The notes under the pieces were generated by a model. The model was not told where the DNA came from and ran no database searches. It was given only the letters and a program-made list of their open reading frames with translations. A stretch of DNA of 64,000 nt, from assembly GCA_907163345.1 (NCBI GenBank), contig CAJQUN010000024.1, positions 3,658,001-3,722,000 on the forward strand. The letters are read 5' to 3'. Below are positions 46,407-58,248 of the stretch, in pieces. The stretch is from Haberlea rhodopensis (lineage: Eukaryota; Streptophyta; Magnoliopsida; Lamiales; Gesneriaceae). Within the stretch, counting starts at the first letter, position 1. The number at the start of each line of letters is the position of its first letter. The translations under genes were made by a program, and so were the position numbers.

Positions 46407-46604
46407 ATTCTTTATGCAAGTGTGTTTGGAGTGTGATTAAGAGATTATGGGTGCATAATTACAGATTGCTGATCCGTTTTTGGATTTATTCATAGAATTC
46501 TTGTCATTCTTTATGTCAGTGTGTATGAAGTGTGATTAAGAGATTATGGGTGAATAATTACAGATTTCTTATCCGTTTTTGGATTTATTTATTAGAATTT
46601 TTTT
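46407..46604. repeat. Direct tandem duplication, 99-bp unit
   Basis: Units 46407-46505 and 46506-46604 share GTGTGATTAAGAGATTATGG and ATCCGTTTTTGGATTTATT with a few substitutions. The duplication lies upstream of the formin gene. Confidence 0.85.
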
Positions 46605-47890
46605 GTCACTTTCACATCTGTTATGTGCACGTGTTTTCAAGTAAATACATATGTATAGATGTACCCGGGCGGACGCAACCTTTCGCAAGGGACAATTGCC
46701 CTGCCAAAATAAAACAAAATAGAAATATTTCCCTTAAAAATGTAATTTACCTTTACGTATGTTAAAATTATTGCCCTTCATATTTCCCAAAATTAATGGA
46801 TCGGCCCCTCCATAGTTTGGAAAGTTAATACCTCCCGCAAAGCTTCTTTGTTGCGCTAGAATCAACTGACATGTTCGGTTTGATTTTTGTTATTTTATAA
46901 ATATTGGCTAAATGTAATAAACTGAGTTTCTAAATAAAAAATCCTGAAATTTTATTAGATTTTTAATTAATTATTTCAAAATATCAAATGTTGTGCATTT
47001 TGTTGCGATTAATGTGCGTATATTCATAATATTAATTATGAATTATTAATAATAATTAATAATTTTATTATATATAATTAAATAATTATTAATTATTAAT
47101 AATATATAATTATTTAATATATAATAATATTGTTATTAAATAATTATGATTTTTTTTAAAAAAAATAAAACTTCAGTCTGAGTATGCAACTCATTTTCTT
47201 AATTTTTTCAAAAAGAGTTGCAACTTGCAATCTGGTATCCAGATTGCAAGAAATTACCACGTAAACGTAAATCCTTTTATTTAACTTTGTTTTGTAAATA
47301 TTTTTTTAATAATATTTATTTAAATTTGCCAACAGAATTGATATTAAACAGCTAATCCAATTAAAAAGCCGTTCAAATCGTCAGCTTGGTTTATTTTTAC
47401 TAACGATTTTTGGCACGCGATGCGTGCATATATAATTTTATGTAATTGTTTTAAAAAATTTATATGATATATAATTACAATATAAATATATAATTATTGT
47501 ATATTTTAAAATTCTAAGATTTAAGTTAATATGAAATATTATTAATCAGATAAAATAAATGATTTTAGAAAATTTGAAGAAAATCAAAATATTGAAGGTA
47601 GTTATTTATATAAGGGTATTTTAGAAAGAATACATAAAAACACTATGTGTTGCTCTTCCTTTATAATATAGTATAGAATAGTATAGATATATTATTGTTG
47701 TTTAATAACTGAATTAATGATAAAATAACGTAACAAAATAATGCATCTATAGTCAGTGAGTTTCCAATGTTCATTTGTAAAATCCTCTGAATGATCAATC
47801 ATATAATAATAATAATAATAAGCGGGATGCCAATTTAAGTCTAATAATAATTTTAAGTTTCAACCGATAACAAAATTTGAAGTTCAATGG
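46605..47890. other. AT-rich intergenic DNA
   Basis: No gene seen. 47020-47150 is almost pure A/T. GGCACGCGATGCGTGC at 47412-47427 is a short palindrome of the kind found at edges of some dispersed repeats. Confidence 0.5.
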
Positions 47891-48952
47891 CCAACACCTG
47901 CATATGGCAACGGAGCCTATTTTTGCATGTTTCATTGTAGCTGGCAGCGATTTGGATTATTTTTGAAAAGTTTGATGGCCAATGCCCACTGGCGGATATA
48001 CCATCAGGCAAGGGGGCAAGTGTCCTCCCTTGTTTTTCAACTCAAAATACCTAAAATACTCCTATCCACATACAAAATTTAAAAGTACCCTTTAATAAAT
48101 ATTTTCCCATTTTTTGGCCCTAAATATTAAATAATACATTTTCATGTTTCGTCGGTCAACTATCAAACTAAAACCCCAATCCACTTTATCCCTCTTTTCT
48201 CTCATAGTCGGCTGTCGCACGCCCATTTGATTTTTTCTTCTTGGCTTCTTGCTGTCTTCCATAGCCGTAGGGATCTTAAGCTCGGAAGATTTATCAGGGT
48301 CGCTTCTTCCATTTTTACTTGATGTAAGTATTTGGTTTCTGATGCAACCCTTCATATAATCATATGTGATTTTACCATTCTATATGTTATTGTGTACTTT
48401 TGGGGATTTTTATCATTCTATTTGTTATTGTGTAATTTGGGTGTTATTGATGTTGATTATTGATATATTAAATTTGGGTGTTATAATGTCATCAAAATTT
48501 ATCACTACAGTCTAAAAAGATCAAAGATATAAAACTATGGTTAGTGTAGGGAGTTCAAACTTCTAAAAATGAGATAAACAGCCAAAATGAGAATGTTTGT
48601 GTTTCCAAGTGTTTGAATGATATGGAAATGAGATAAACACCCAAAATGAGATAAACCCAGACTAAAACTTAATAATTTATTCTTGATATTTATTAAAGCA
48701 CAAAAAGAACTCGCTTTTCAAGGGCATCTGCGCATGGTTTTTCAAACAGTATGTGAGAGAAGTAATTAAGACAAAATGTTACCTTTTACTATTAAATTTT
48801 TTTATCTTATTTTATTTCTTGTAAGATGTGTCCTTTCTTAAAATAAATCATGCGTCCGCCACTACCAATGCCTGCATATGGCAGCGGAGCCTATTTTTGC
48901 ATGTTTCGTTGTAGGTGACATTGATTAGGGTTATTTTTGAAACGGTTGTGTA
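47891..48952. repeat. Tandem duplication (88-bp unit) split by a transposon
   Basis: Unit 1 (47891-47978) and unit 2 (48865-48952) both start CCAA(CA/TG)CCTGCATATGG and share GGAGCCTATTTTTGCATGTT. The hAT-like element separates them, having inserted at the first 8 bases of unit 2. Confidence 0.8.
47987..48864. mobile_element. hAT-like non-autonomous element, 878 bp
   Basis: Short inverted ends CACTGGCGGA and the complement of TCCGCCACTA, with the 8-bp duplication CCAATGCC on both sides (47979-47986, 48865-48872). TGGCGGA-type ends with 8-bp duplications fit hAT elements. No transposase domain could be recognised; the antisense ORF 48092-48355 has no known content. Confidence 0.8.
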
Positions 48953-49090
48953 ATTGCTGTATTTTTTAATAAAATCTTTTTTTAAATTAATTTTAAAAAA
49001 AAACCCTTGATTATCCACACCGATTTTTAACAGCTCTCTCTGTCCTTCCACAAACTTCAACACACCGAGCGCAACATTTGGCACCAAACA

Positions 49091-51965
49091 ATGGCTTCCA
49101 TAACCGTCTCTTCAGTTCTGTTTGTGAATAGCTTAGGTCCGGCCAAACAGTATCCTGGACGAAAGTTTTCTTCCATGGCGTTTCTTGATTCTTCCCATGA
49201 AACAAGCTTTGGTTCATCGAAATCTGTTTTTTTCCGAGATGGGTTCTCGAGTTTATCCTCAAATATATCCGAGCGTCCCTTAAGGTCTCGATCTTTTGCC
49301 ACTGTTTATGCCAGAGCTGCCACAGAGAAGACTATACACGACTTTACTGTCAAGGTGGCTCTTTTAAGAACTTACTCATTCATACTCAGTCATGGTCTGC
49401 ATTTTTCTGTGGTTTCGTAGAATTTTTTATTTGATTGTGAATTGAAAACTTTTGTTGTATATTTATGAAAGTTTTAACTTCAAATGTTGCATGTTATAAT
49501 GCGGTTTCGGCTTAGTGCAAGCATCTTATTTAGGAACAAGAAGCTTGCTTAAACTTGAAAATTAGAATGATATGGAATATGGAACGTGAACCTGTGGGCA
49601 TAATTTCCCTCTAATGTTCTCGATTTAGCGATTGAATAATGTTGACGCTCTTAGGTTGCTGAGGTGTACTATTTGGGAATTGTGTCGGTCATCCAGTGTT
49701 TATGTAGTTGTGTTGATTGGTCTTGCTTATTTGAGTGTAATAATTTTATTAAACTTAAGCTCTTAAACAAAAGAATACTTGTTTGAGTCATTTCTTTGAG
49801 CCGAAATTCTGTAGCTAATCTAATTGGTGGAATTTCTAATTCCTGGTTTGGACCCCATGGAAAAATGGCTTCTAATCTCATGGCCATTTGGATTGAAGGA
49901 TTTGAAGCCATGAATTTCAAATCCATTTGATTATTTGGATGAATTTGGTGAATTTCAAATCCACCAATTTCTTAATTTATGTAGATGTAATGGTAAATAT
50001 GATGGATTTGAATACAGCCAAGATGGTCATTTCAAATTCATTATTCAAATCCCTCTACAAATCAAATCGCGTCCTCTAAATCAAATCCCTCAATCCAAAC
50101 ACAACCTCAAGGAATTTGCATATACTATTCCTCATTGCGAATTATTGATCCCAAATAGCAGCAATAGCTCGTGTTTCCCTGGCAAAGTGAGGGTTGTGTT
50201 AACATCAAAATGTTTGTGCTTAGGTTACTTTGTATGGGCTTAAAAGGTTTTTGTGGTACACATTTGCTAATAACTGTAACTTTTGGAATTGCAGCATGTG
50301 CTCAGACCTAGCAAAAAAAAAAAGAACTTAAAAAGCTAACTGCAAGTGTATAATTGTAAAATGTCGAACTATCCAGCATTTATAAAAAATATGGCAATAT
50401 CAACAACTCAAAATTTCAGTATTTTTCGAACTTCCTTTCTAAAATGGCTTTATGGAGCCAAAAGAACAGATACACCCAATTTCTACTACTGTTAACTTCT
50501 TCATGTCGGTAATAATGCATTTGTGTTCTATTTTGTTATCTTTTTGAGGAGTTGATATTTTTATACATAAGTGGGGCATTTAGAGAAGTAGACTATTCAT
50601 ATTTTCACAGTATTGATATGCAATTGTCTTGTTCGCGAATTCTGAGTGATCTATGGTAATTGGATTCTTACCTAACATCCCTGTCCTATTCTTCTTACTG
50701 AAACAGGATATTGATGGGAAGGATGTTGCCCTCAGCAAATTCAAAGGAAAGGTTCTTTTAATAGTGAATGTTGCTTCAAAATGGTAGTTTATTCACCCTA
50801 TACTCTACAGAGTTCTATATTTTTATGTCACTAATTCTGATAGAATCTTCTATAATTGTTCCTAAGGTTAATATCTATGATTGTATAAACGCATGCTGAA
50901 CTAATTTTTGTAAATGGATTTGGATTCAGTGGTTTGACATCGTCAAACTACCCGGAGCTGTCTAATGTCTATGAAAAATACAAAACCCAAGGTTAGGCTT
51001 GGCTTAACTCTACCAGATATGCCATTTGTCGAAACTTTCTTCAATTTTTGTTTGTCACTGTAATAATACAATCCTCGATGGCAAACTATTTGGGGTCGAA
51101 TAAAATAATTGAAACATATAACAAGAAAATTCTCAAAATGCAGGATTTGAGATACTAGCCTTCCCCTGTAATCAGTTTGGGGGCCAAGAACCAGGATCAA
51201 ACGCAGAAATTAAGCAGTTTGCTTGCACAAGATACAAAGCGGAGTTTCCTATATTTGATAAGGTCCTTAGTATTGGTTTCTCACTCTTGCGCCTTTTGAT
51301 TTCAATAGCATATGTCAATAACTAATTTTCATTTAGAACAGGTTGATGTGAATGGATCAAATACTGCTCCGGTTTATGAATTCCTGAAGAGAAACGCGGG
51401 AGGATTTCTTGGTGATTTGATTAAATGGAACTTCGAGAAATTCTTGGTGGACAAAAATGGTGTAGTTGTCCAACGATATCCGCCAACAACTTCTCCTTAT
51501 CAAATAGAGGTAAATAAATTCTTGCCTTGGTTCTGCAATAAAACAAGTGACAGATTGTAATGAAATGCCGTAACTGCATCTCTGAATACCTTAGTTACAG
51601 AGTTGCAAGCTAAATTTGATTTCCACTTAACAGAAACAGAGATAGTACTAAATAGACCAAGAAATATGATGCTGATTTATCATTTGTTCAAAAAGTTTGT
51701 GATTTCATGTAGAAGGTAGAAGTTGACTTAATGAGGGGCTAGCAGCAACTGCCATATCCCCACTCCAATGGCAAAAACCTAGAATATCAAATTTCATATA
51801 TTACTTTTCTAGAAATTGTATCCTCTCTTGACTTCCTGGTTCTGCTCTAGTAAAGGGTATATTTTTAATCATCGGAACTTCTCATAATGCTTTCTCATAA
51901 GCTAATAGGTTAATGTTTTCAACTTGTTACAGAAGGATATACAGAAGGCACTTGCAGCTGCATGA
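49091..51965 (+). CDS. GPX: Glutathione peroxidase, plastid-targeted (thioredoxin-dependent type)
   Basis: Six exons: 49091-49354, 50707-50783, 50930-50991, 51144-51262, 51342-51509, 51933-51965; 240 aa. All splice sites are GT-AG and phases agree. Residues 1 to about 75 are Ser/Arg-rich without acidic clusters, as in chloroplast transit peptides. The enzyme core follows: VNVASKCGLTSSNYPEL with the peroxidatic Cys at about 114 (Cys in place of selenocysteine), AFPCNQFGGQEPGSN with the active-site Gln, KWNFEKFLVDKNG with the Trp and Asn, and the second redox Cys in QFACTR (about 162). Plant enzymes of this type reduce lipid and other hydroperoxides with thioredoxin. The ending KALAAA is typical of chloroplast GPX1/GPX7. 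The first intron (1352 bp) holds a MITE-like insert. Confidence 0.95.
49880..50110. mobile_element. MITE-like insert in GPX intron 1
   Basis: TTTGGATTGAAGGATTTGAAG at 49886 is nearly the inverted complement of AAATCCCTCAATCCAAACA at 50083-50101. The interior is rich in AAATTTCAAATCC blocks in both orientations. Terminal GTTTGGATT-type repeats suggest a PIF/Harbinger-like MITE. Target duplication was not resolved, so the ends are approximate. Confidence 0.5.
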
Positions 51966-53149
51966 ATTCTTCCGGATGTATATATATTTTCCATTTTTAA
52001 TAAGGAGGGAGAAAAAGAGCTAGAGAAGAGGAAAGATTATGCAAGCACTGAGGAATAACATGTAATGGACTAAAATCTTATTTCTTTTCTCATCCTATTT
52101 GTATCGGTGGACTTTACGGTTTCTGCATCAAATTTTCCTCTTCAAATGTTGGTTTTCTTCTTTTTGTTGGTGAGTGATACTTTAGTGATGACTATTAAAT
52201 TGTTTTTATCTACATAAAGGAGTAAATAACATTGATCTGGAGAAACGGAAAAAAATTTATTCAAAGCATTTTCCATCTACACACAATCTTAAAATTTATC
52301 ATTCGATCCATTTTTATCCACACGACATTAATATAGTCCAATATATGGATAAGTGTGTCCTTTTTTCTTTTCAATAAGTGATACGAAGTATATAAATTAA
52401 CTTTTATAGAAGTAGATGATGATAATTAAAGCACGAGAATCATAATCTTATGGGCCGGGTCAAGGTGTTCAGTAATCGGGTGATATATCATGGGCCTCGA
52501 CTCTACCCGTTTAACCACATTAATGGATTGGGCCCCAAGCCCTTCAAATCTAGAAGAAATTGTAAAACTGTAAAATAATAATTCAACTAAATTCAGATAA
52601 ATTTTAACATTATAGAACAATTCTCAGTACCAAAAACATAATTCAAATAGGTCAATATTTTAAGTATTTATGTAGTTAAGTTTTTTTATTAAAACGAAAA
52701 TACCCTCACACTCATCTCCCAAACTTATTATCCATCATCTTATTCCTCGACACAATACACAGGGCTCCTCCGCCGACTATACCTCCTTCATGTATCAGAG
52801 CTCACCCGCCACCTCCATCGGTAGAGAGAGCAGGCCTCGTCAACGGAGGCGCGAAGCTCTCAAACGTCGTCACACACGGTGGTTGTGTGACGTCCCCCAT
52901 TAGCAGTCGTAGCCTCAATGGAGGCGCGAAGCTCTCTGTTCATTAAACAATAAATTAAAACTGGAATAAGATTTGAACACACAAAAAATGGAGAAATTGA
53001 GCTTATAAGGAAATTTTTTTTGGACAAACGAATAATTATCCCTAGAATGGGATAATTTTTCCATTCTGCAGCGATGCATGGTTTTTATTTTTAGTTTTTT
53101 TTTTTAATTGGTCAGCTTTTGAGTTTTGAACAATGGAGGATTTCGGGAT
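51966..53149. other. Intergenic region after GPX
   Basis: The first 150-200 bases are the GPX 3' UTR. A GC-richer stretch at 52740-52950 holds a short duplicated motif (GGAGGCGCGAAGCTCTC twice) with no long ORF. No gene recognised. Confidence 0.45.
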
Positions 53150-53865
53150 TTCAACAAACGAGGGATGATGTGAAGAATGGTGCACGCGTGCATCACTTGA
53201 CAATCGTACATCATGGGAAGTTTGGTGCATGGTTTCACGTTCAAAAACTTCGGAATCGTGCAGCACTTGACAAAAAAAATCGTCCATCATGGCCAAAAAT
53301 TCTCAGAATTTCATACATTTGGTGCACGATTTTTTAACCATATGTGTGCATCAACCTAAAATTGAACATTGATGCACTAAAATTGGACATTGATGCACGA
53401 TTTTTTGTACATTGGGCACAAGTTTTGTGCATTGGTGCACGATTTTTGGACATTGAAGCACGTTATTTTGTAATTATGATGCACAGTTTTTATGTAATTA
53501 TGGTGCACGATTTTCCAATGTTAGTGCATCAATGTCCAATCGTGCATCATGGATAAATTTTTTGAAATTCTTCAATTGTACATCATGGGTAAAAATTCTG
53601 AAATTCTTCAATCGTGCATGATGGGTAAAAAAATCTTATGCAATTATGGTACACGATTTTTATGCATTATGGTGCACGATTTTCCAATGTTAGCGCATCA
53701 ATGTTCAATCGTGCATCACAATATTAAAAAAATTTGCACCAAAAGATTAAAAATCGTGCACCAACATTACAAAATTCAAGACACCATCATGCTAAAAATC
53801 AAATGCACCTTTAATGTACCAAAATCGTGCATCAATGTACACAAATCATGCACCAACTTTTGAAT
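53150..53865. repeat. GTGCACGATTTTT-motif degenerate repeat array
   Basis: Dozens of short variants of GTGCACGATTTT and GTGCATCAATG, mostly in one orientation before 53540 and in both orientations after it. The core TGCACGA(A/T) is the same as in the foldback element at 94-771. ORFs over the array (such as 53344-53556, 53549-53863) are repeat artefacts. Confidence 0.75.
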
Positions 53866-54183
53866 ATAACTGTGTTGTTTGTTGGCCAAAATTAAAACGG
53901 CCATAACTTTTGATCCATGATGAATTTTGCCTATTATGAAGTATGCACGGAAATGTCTTCTCGAGCCGAATCTAACCCAGTAGGACTAAAGTGCTATTGG
54001 CACCACCGACGAACCTGAAATTTCTTGTTTTAAATAGGTTATGCTCAACTTTTTTAAAAAAAATTCCATTTTATTGCTAACTTTGAGTAATTTTCATTTC
54101 CAAACTGCTTGCTACATTGAGCTCAGATTTTGTGGGTTTCATGTTCTTGTTTGAGAGAATTTTTAGATTGCTGCATAATTTTT

Positions 54184-55463
54184 TGTTGGAACGAAGAGGG
54201 GGGTGTATGAGGTTCCTTGGCTACTTTAGCTTTTTAAAACGAGTTTGCAAAATAAAAGAGTTTGCTCTTGCGGAAGGCTTAAGTCAATCGATAAATAAAA
54301 GAAATGAAGAAGTAAATAAATAAATAAATGCGTAATGTAATAAAGCGGTAAATGACAAGGATATTTGTTATAGAAGTTCGGCGATGAATCGCCTACGTCT
54401 CCTCTTCCCGGTTAGATAACCTCCAACCGAGGTTCCACTAGAACAAAAAAGATCTTGGCCTTGAGGGCTCCAAGTAAGCCACAACACACTATTCCCGAGT
54501 TTACAAAGCTCTTCCCGAGCACAATATTCTTTACGAGTACACAAAGCTCTTCACGAGCTATCAACACTCTTCACGAGTATACAAAGCTCTTCACGAGCTA
54601 CCAACACTCTTCACGAGTCTTCTTGGCCTTAAGGGCTCCAAGGATAGCTACAACACATGCACCAACTTCACTTGTTGATGACTTTACAATTTCCAAATTG
54701 CTTTGGTGTTGGAGGACCTTTACAATAAACTCAACAAAACACCTTCACGGTGTACTCACACGAAGACAACAAGACTCTAACAAAAAGAATGAATTACAAA
54801 CTCCAATACAACAACAATGTATGGAGATTGCAAAGCTATTTAAGAATTGAATGATCAAAGCTTTGTAGAAGTTTGTAGTCTTGTTTCTTGTCTTCAAAAT
54901 GCTCCAAAGCATTATAGTGTAGGAGGCCCCGGCTCCTACTAGCCGTTGCTACACAAAAGGCTGAAATCACTCGTCGATCGCCTCAGCCATCGCCGCGCCT
55001 CAACGGTCACCAGATAACACGCATCGCCTCAGGCGATGGGTCGATCGCCTCAGGCGATCCAGTGCACAAATCAATGCCGTAGCCTCAGCATGTCCAAAAT
55101 CTTCATCGCCTCAAACGATGCACACATCGCCTCAGGCATTCGGGCCATCACCTCAGGCGATCAGGCCATCGCCTCGGGCGAACTCCCCATGGGCGCTAGC
55201 CTCGACGTCGCTCCAGTCGATGTGCGTGGCGATGCCCCGCCTGGCTGCCATTGCCTGGGCGATGATCACCATCGCCTGGGGCGATCCATGCCAGAATGAG
55301 CACACTCCATTTTCTTCATTTAATCCACTTTTTAATCATTTAATCTGCATACTAAGTAGACACATTAGTATAACAAACACAAGTTTTGTTGATCATCAAA
55401 ACTCAAAAATAAACCGGAGATAAATTAAAGCATTAAACACAATCATGCGTTTAAGGCTCAACA
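54184..55463. mobile_element. Solo LTR (copia-like), 1280 bp
   Basis: Starts TGTTGGAACGAAG and ends AAGGCTCAACA; the 5 bases on either side are TTTTT, consistent with a target duplication though low complexity. Contains TTCGGCGATGAATCGCCTAC and repeated CTTCACGAG(C/T) motifs typical of LTR DNA, and a block (54975-55285) with many copies of ATCGCCTCAGGCGAT. No internal genes are present. The ORFs 54455-54850, 55036-55299 and 55118-55423 lie inside and are not genes. Confidence 0.65.
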
Positions 55464-55484
55464 TTTTTTTTAATTGGGTGCACG

Positions 55485-55588
55485 ATTTTTTATCTAGGTG
55501 GTGCATTTGATGGGGGGCGCTGGGTGCATGATTTTTTGTAATGGGGGTGCACAATTTTTTAACGACTTTCTAACATGTTGGACAAAAG
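55485..55588. repeat. GTGCACGATTTTT-motif repeats, continuation
   Basis: Same motif family as 53150-53865, in the same main orientation (GTGCACGATTTTTTATC, GTGCATGATTTTTTG). The array was probably continuous before the solo LTR inserted. Confidence 0.6.
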
Positions 55589-56018
55589 TAGAGGTGCTTA
55601 TTGGCCCAATCCGGTCCGATCCGAACCGGAAACGGCCGGTTTCGGTTCCCCTAATTTCGGAATCGGTCTGATCCGATAAGGAACCGGATCGGATCCGGTT
55701 CCGGGTTGGACCTGTTCCAACACGGAACCGGTTTTTTATTTTTTATTTTTTAAAAATCAAGGAAAATTGTTGCTTGGAGGATTCGAACACGCGACCATTA
55801 TCTTCTTCTTCTACTCTAATGCTCTAACCAATTGAGCTAATGAGCTTTTTTGTTTGTAAACTAACCTCAAATATATTTATCTAAATTTTTAAAAAAAAAT
55901 CAATTTTTTTTAAATTAACTAATCCGGTTCCGGTTCAACCCGGAACCGGATCCATTTAGCCCGAAACAGGTAAGATACCGATTTCGGAACGGAAGAACCG
56001 CCCCGATAAGCACCCCTA
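55589..56018. mobile_element. hAT-like MITE, 430 bp, with GGTTCCGG repeats
   Basis: Ends TAGAGGTGCTTAT and the complement of ATAAGCACCCCTA differ at one of 13 positions. Inner arms hold CCGGTTTCGGTTCC/GGAACCGG blocks. A clean 8-bp duplication is not adjacent, but ATGTTGGA lies 6 bases outside the left end (55575-55582) and ATGTTGGT directly after the right end (56019-56026), so a small change at the left edge is possible. Confidence 0.65.
55771..55845 (-). other. tRNA-like sequence inside the MITE
   Basis: On the minus strand GCTCATTAGCTCAATTGG is followed by GGTTAGAGC (A-box region) and GTGTTCGAATCCTCC (B-box region) with normal tRNA spacing. The T-stem does not pair well (GCGTG against CCTCC) and the acceptor ends do not pair, so it is a degenerate tRNA-derived segment, not a working tRNA gene. 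Confidence 0.6.
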
Positions 56019-56180
56019 ATGTTGGTGCACGATTATTTAACATGATGGTGCACGATTTTTGACATTGGATGCTCTAAAATTGATTTGGGTGCACGATTTC
56101 GGTCTGTGAACATTTTTTGGCAAAAAATTTTTTCAGAATTTGCGATGCTCGTACTACAGTAATTTTTGTGCACGTGCTAT
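56019..56180. repeat. GTGCACGATTTTT-motif repeats, last part
   Basis: Three to four more motif copies after the MITE (GTGCACGATTATTTAAC, GTGCACGATTTTTGAC, GTGCACGATTTCGG). The array was thus split twice by insertions. Confidence 0.6.
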
Positions 56181-56407
56181 AGTGCTTTTTGTGCTACAGT
56201 GACCGCCTGAGGGTTATTAATGTCATTTCAACAAGAAATAGACTTAAATAAATTGTTGTTTTTTTGGTAAACTATATTAAATTCTTGTCCACTAAATACT
56301 ACCGAACCACCGTACCCCTAAAATCTATTTCTGGCTGCGGGCAAACACACACACACTGCAACTGAATAAAGAATCTTGATTTCGCTCGCCGGAATTGTTC
56401 CTCGGAA

Positions 56408-57769
56408 ATGGTAAAGCTCTCAATCTCTTTTTTCTCCTTTCTTTTACACATGTGCCTGTGTGGAATTTTATTGATGACCTAATTTATCCATTTTCTTTAG
56501 GTTTTAGTTTTCACGAGACTTCGGAATTTCTTGTGTAATATTCCATTTTATTGATTAACTAATGTTAAAGTTTGTGTTCGGCTGTGTTCATGTGTGTGAT
56601 ATTTTGTTTTTAATTAGCCTTTGCTTTAACTTGAGTGGCCTATTATACGCAGATGGTTATACAGGTTGAAGCCGTAAATTCAGACTCCGAACAAATTTTA
56701 AATTTTTATTTTTTTATTACTTGCGCATACGTCAAAGAGTGAATCTTCGTTGAGCTTTTCTTACTGTTCTATGCAATTCTTATTGGAAGAGCACAAGAAA
56801 GAGCCATAAATGTTTTTTTTTTTTTTGTTGAGTCTTGTCAACTTTAGGTTCTAAATGCTTTGAATTATCAGTTTTGGGTCTGTTTTTCTTGGTACTGGAA
56901 CTGCAGGCTCAAAGTATTGATTATATTTCGAATGGCTGGGGCAAAATCATATCGGTGACAAATTTTTGTTGGCTTTTGGATGATAAATTTTGTTGGCTTT
57001 CGGATGCTCGTAATAAAAGAAAAATATTGTGATAAAGGTTGCTATGTTTAATTCATCATCTTCTTCTTCTGCCACCCCTAGTATCAACTTTTAATCTCTA
57101 CTCTGAACTTTAATTCTCCCTCAGATCCAACTTAAACTGTGTTTGTTTAAGATGAGACTTTTGTTTTGCTTCTAGATGATATAATTCCGACTTTTAACTT
57201 ATGTGGATCTTCTGTGCAGTCGAACAGGCATACTATTATTCTGATGCAAACATCTCAACATAGAGCAACTCGGACTTTCATGGATTATGACTCCATCAGT
57301 CGAGCAATGGATGGTATATATCAAATTTTGTTTATTAATTTTTGATATGTTTGTTAATTTATGTTATAGAGATTGAAAGTTGCAGAGAAAAATAGTAGTT
57401 TTCCATTTTTGGTGTTGAGTAAATGTATATTTTATTATTTTTGTCACTTTTAAATCGTTTGTTTTGTCTTGTTATTTTGATGAGGTTTTACCTTTGTTAA
57501 TCTTCCATGTCAAAGAGCCTAAATTACATTCAGGCCATCCGCAAAATTTGGTTTTCATATGGCCATCAATGTGATACATGGGTACTAGACAGGGTTTCCG
57601 ATGCTTGTAAAGTGTACTGTTCTCATATAATTCTGATGTTTCTACAGGGATTTGTGGACTATATGAAAGAAAACTCAAGGAACTGAATCCGGCAATAAGA
57701 AACATTACTTACGACATATCAGATCTTTACAATTTTATTGATGGGCTTGCTGATCTGAGTGCGTTAGTG

Positions 57770-57829
<60 letters not shown>

Positions 57830-58248
57830 GTGAGCTTACACATGCTCAAAGAAAAAGTTAACGGGCATTCTGGCCATGTGCGTGCAAATAATGAATATTT
57901 TAATTCCTTGAGTGCAGACTTGTGTACGGAAAACCACATTGTTCTGTTGAACTTACACTTATCAGCCTGCCATCTGGTGGCTTCAACCTTAAGTTCTGCC
58001 TGATGCACTCCTTGCTTTACCCTATAAAATATCCCCGCTTTTCTTGGTTTTAGTTGCAAGCTTCTACAGTTGAACAGCCATCTAGTTTTGACGTACATTA
58101 GAGGTTATTGCCATGGTTAAAGTAAATAAACCAATTCCCTGTTTTTGTTTTTTGCAGCTATGACCACTCAGTTCAGGCTTACCTACCATATGATCGGCAG
58201 TGGATAAAGCAGAGGACATTACAGCACTTGAAGAAGTTGGCTCAATGA
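56408..58248 (+). CDS. ERH: Enhancer of rudimentary homolog
   Basis: Four exons: 56408-56410 (only the ATG), 57220-57313, 57648-57768, 58158-58248; 102 aa, the usual size of the family. Sequence marks: NRHTIILMQTSQHRATRTFM, FMDYDSISRAMDGICGLYE, NPAIRNITYDISDLYNFIDG, LPYDRQWIKQRTLQHLKKLA. ERH is a small conserved nuclear protein that dimerises and binds partners in RNA metabolism and cell-cycle gene control; in plants its role is little defined. The start codon stands alone at the end of exon 1 (GGAAATG/GTAAAG), which the reading MSNRHT requires. A CT repeat begins six bases into the third intron. Confidence 0.95.
57774..57827. repeat. (CT)n microsatellite in ERH intron 3
   Basis: About 27 CT units starting six bases after the donor site at 57768/57769, so length change could affect the nearby splice donor. 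Confidence 0.92.

Noticed and set aside
53150..53865. Possible CRISPR-like array
   Set aside because: Units have no constant spacing or constant repeat, no cas genes are near, and the host is a plant.
55036..55423. Ala/Ser-rich ORFs in the palindrome block
   Set aside because: They derive from ATCGCCTCAGGCGAT repeats in a solo LTR.
55771..55845. Functional tRNA gene
   Set aside because: A- and B-box sequences are present but the T-stem and acceptor stem do not pair.
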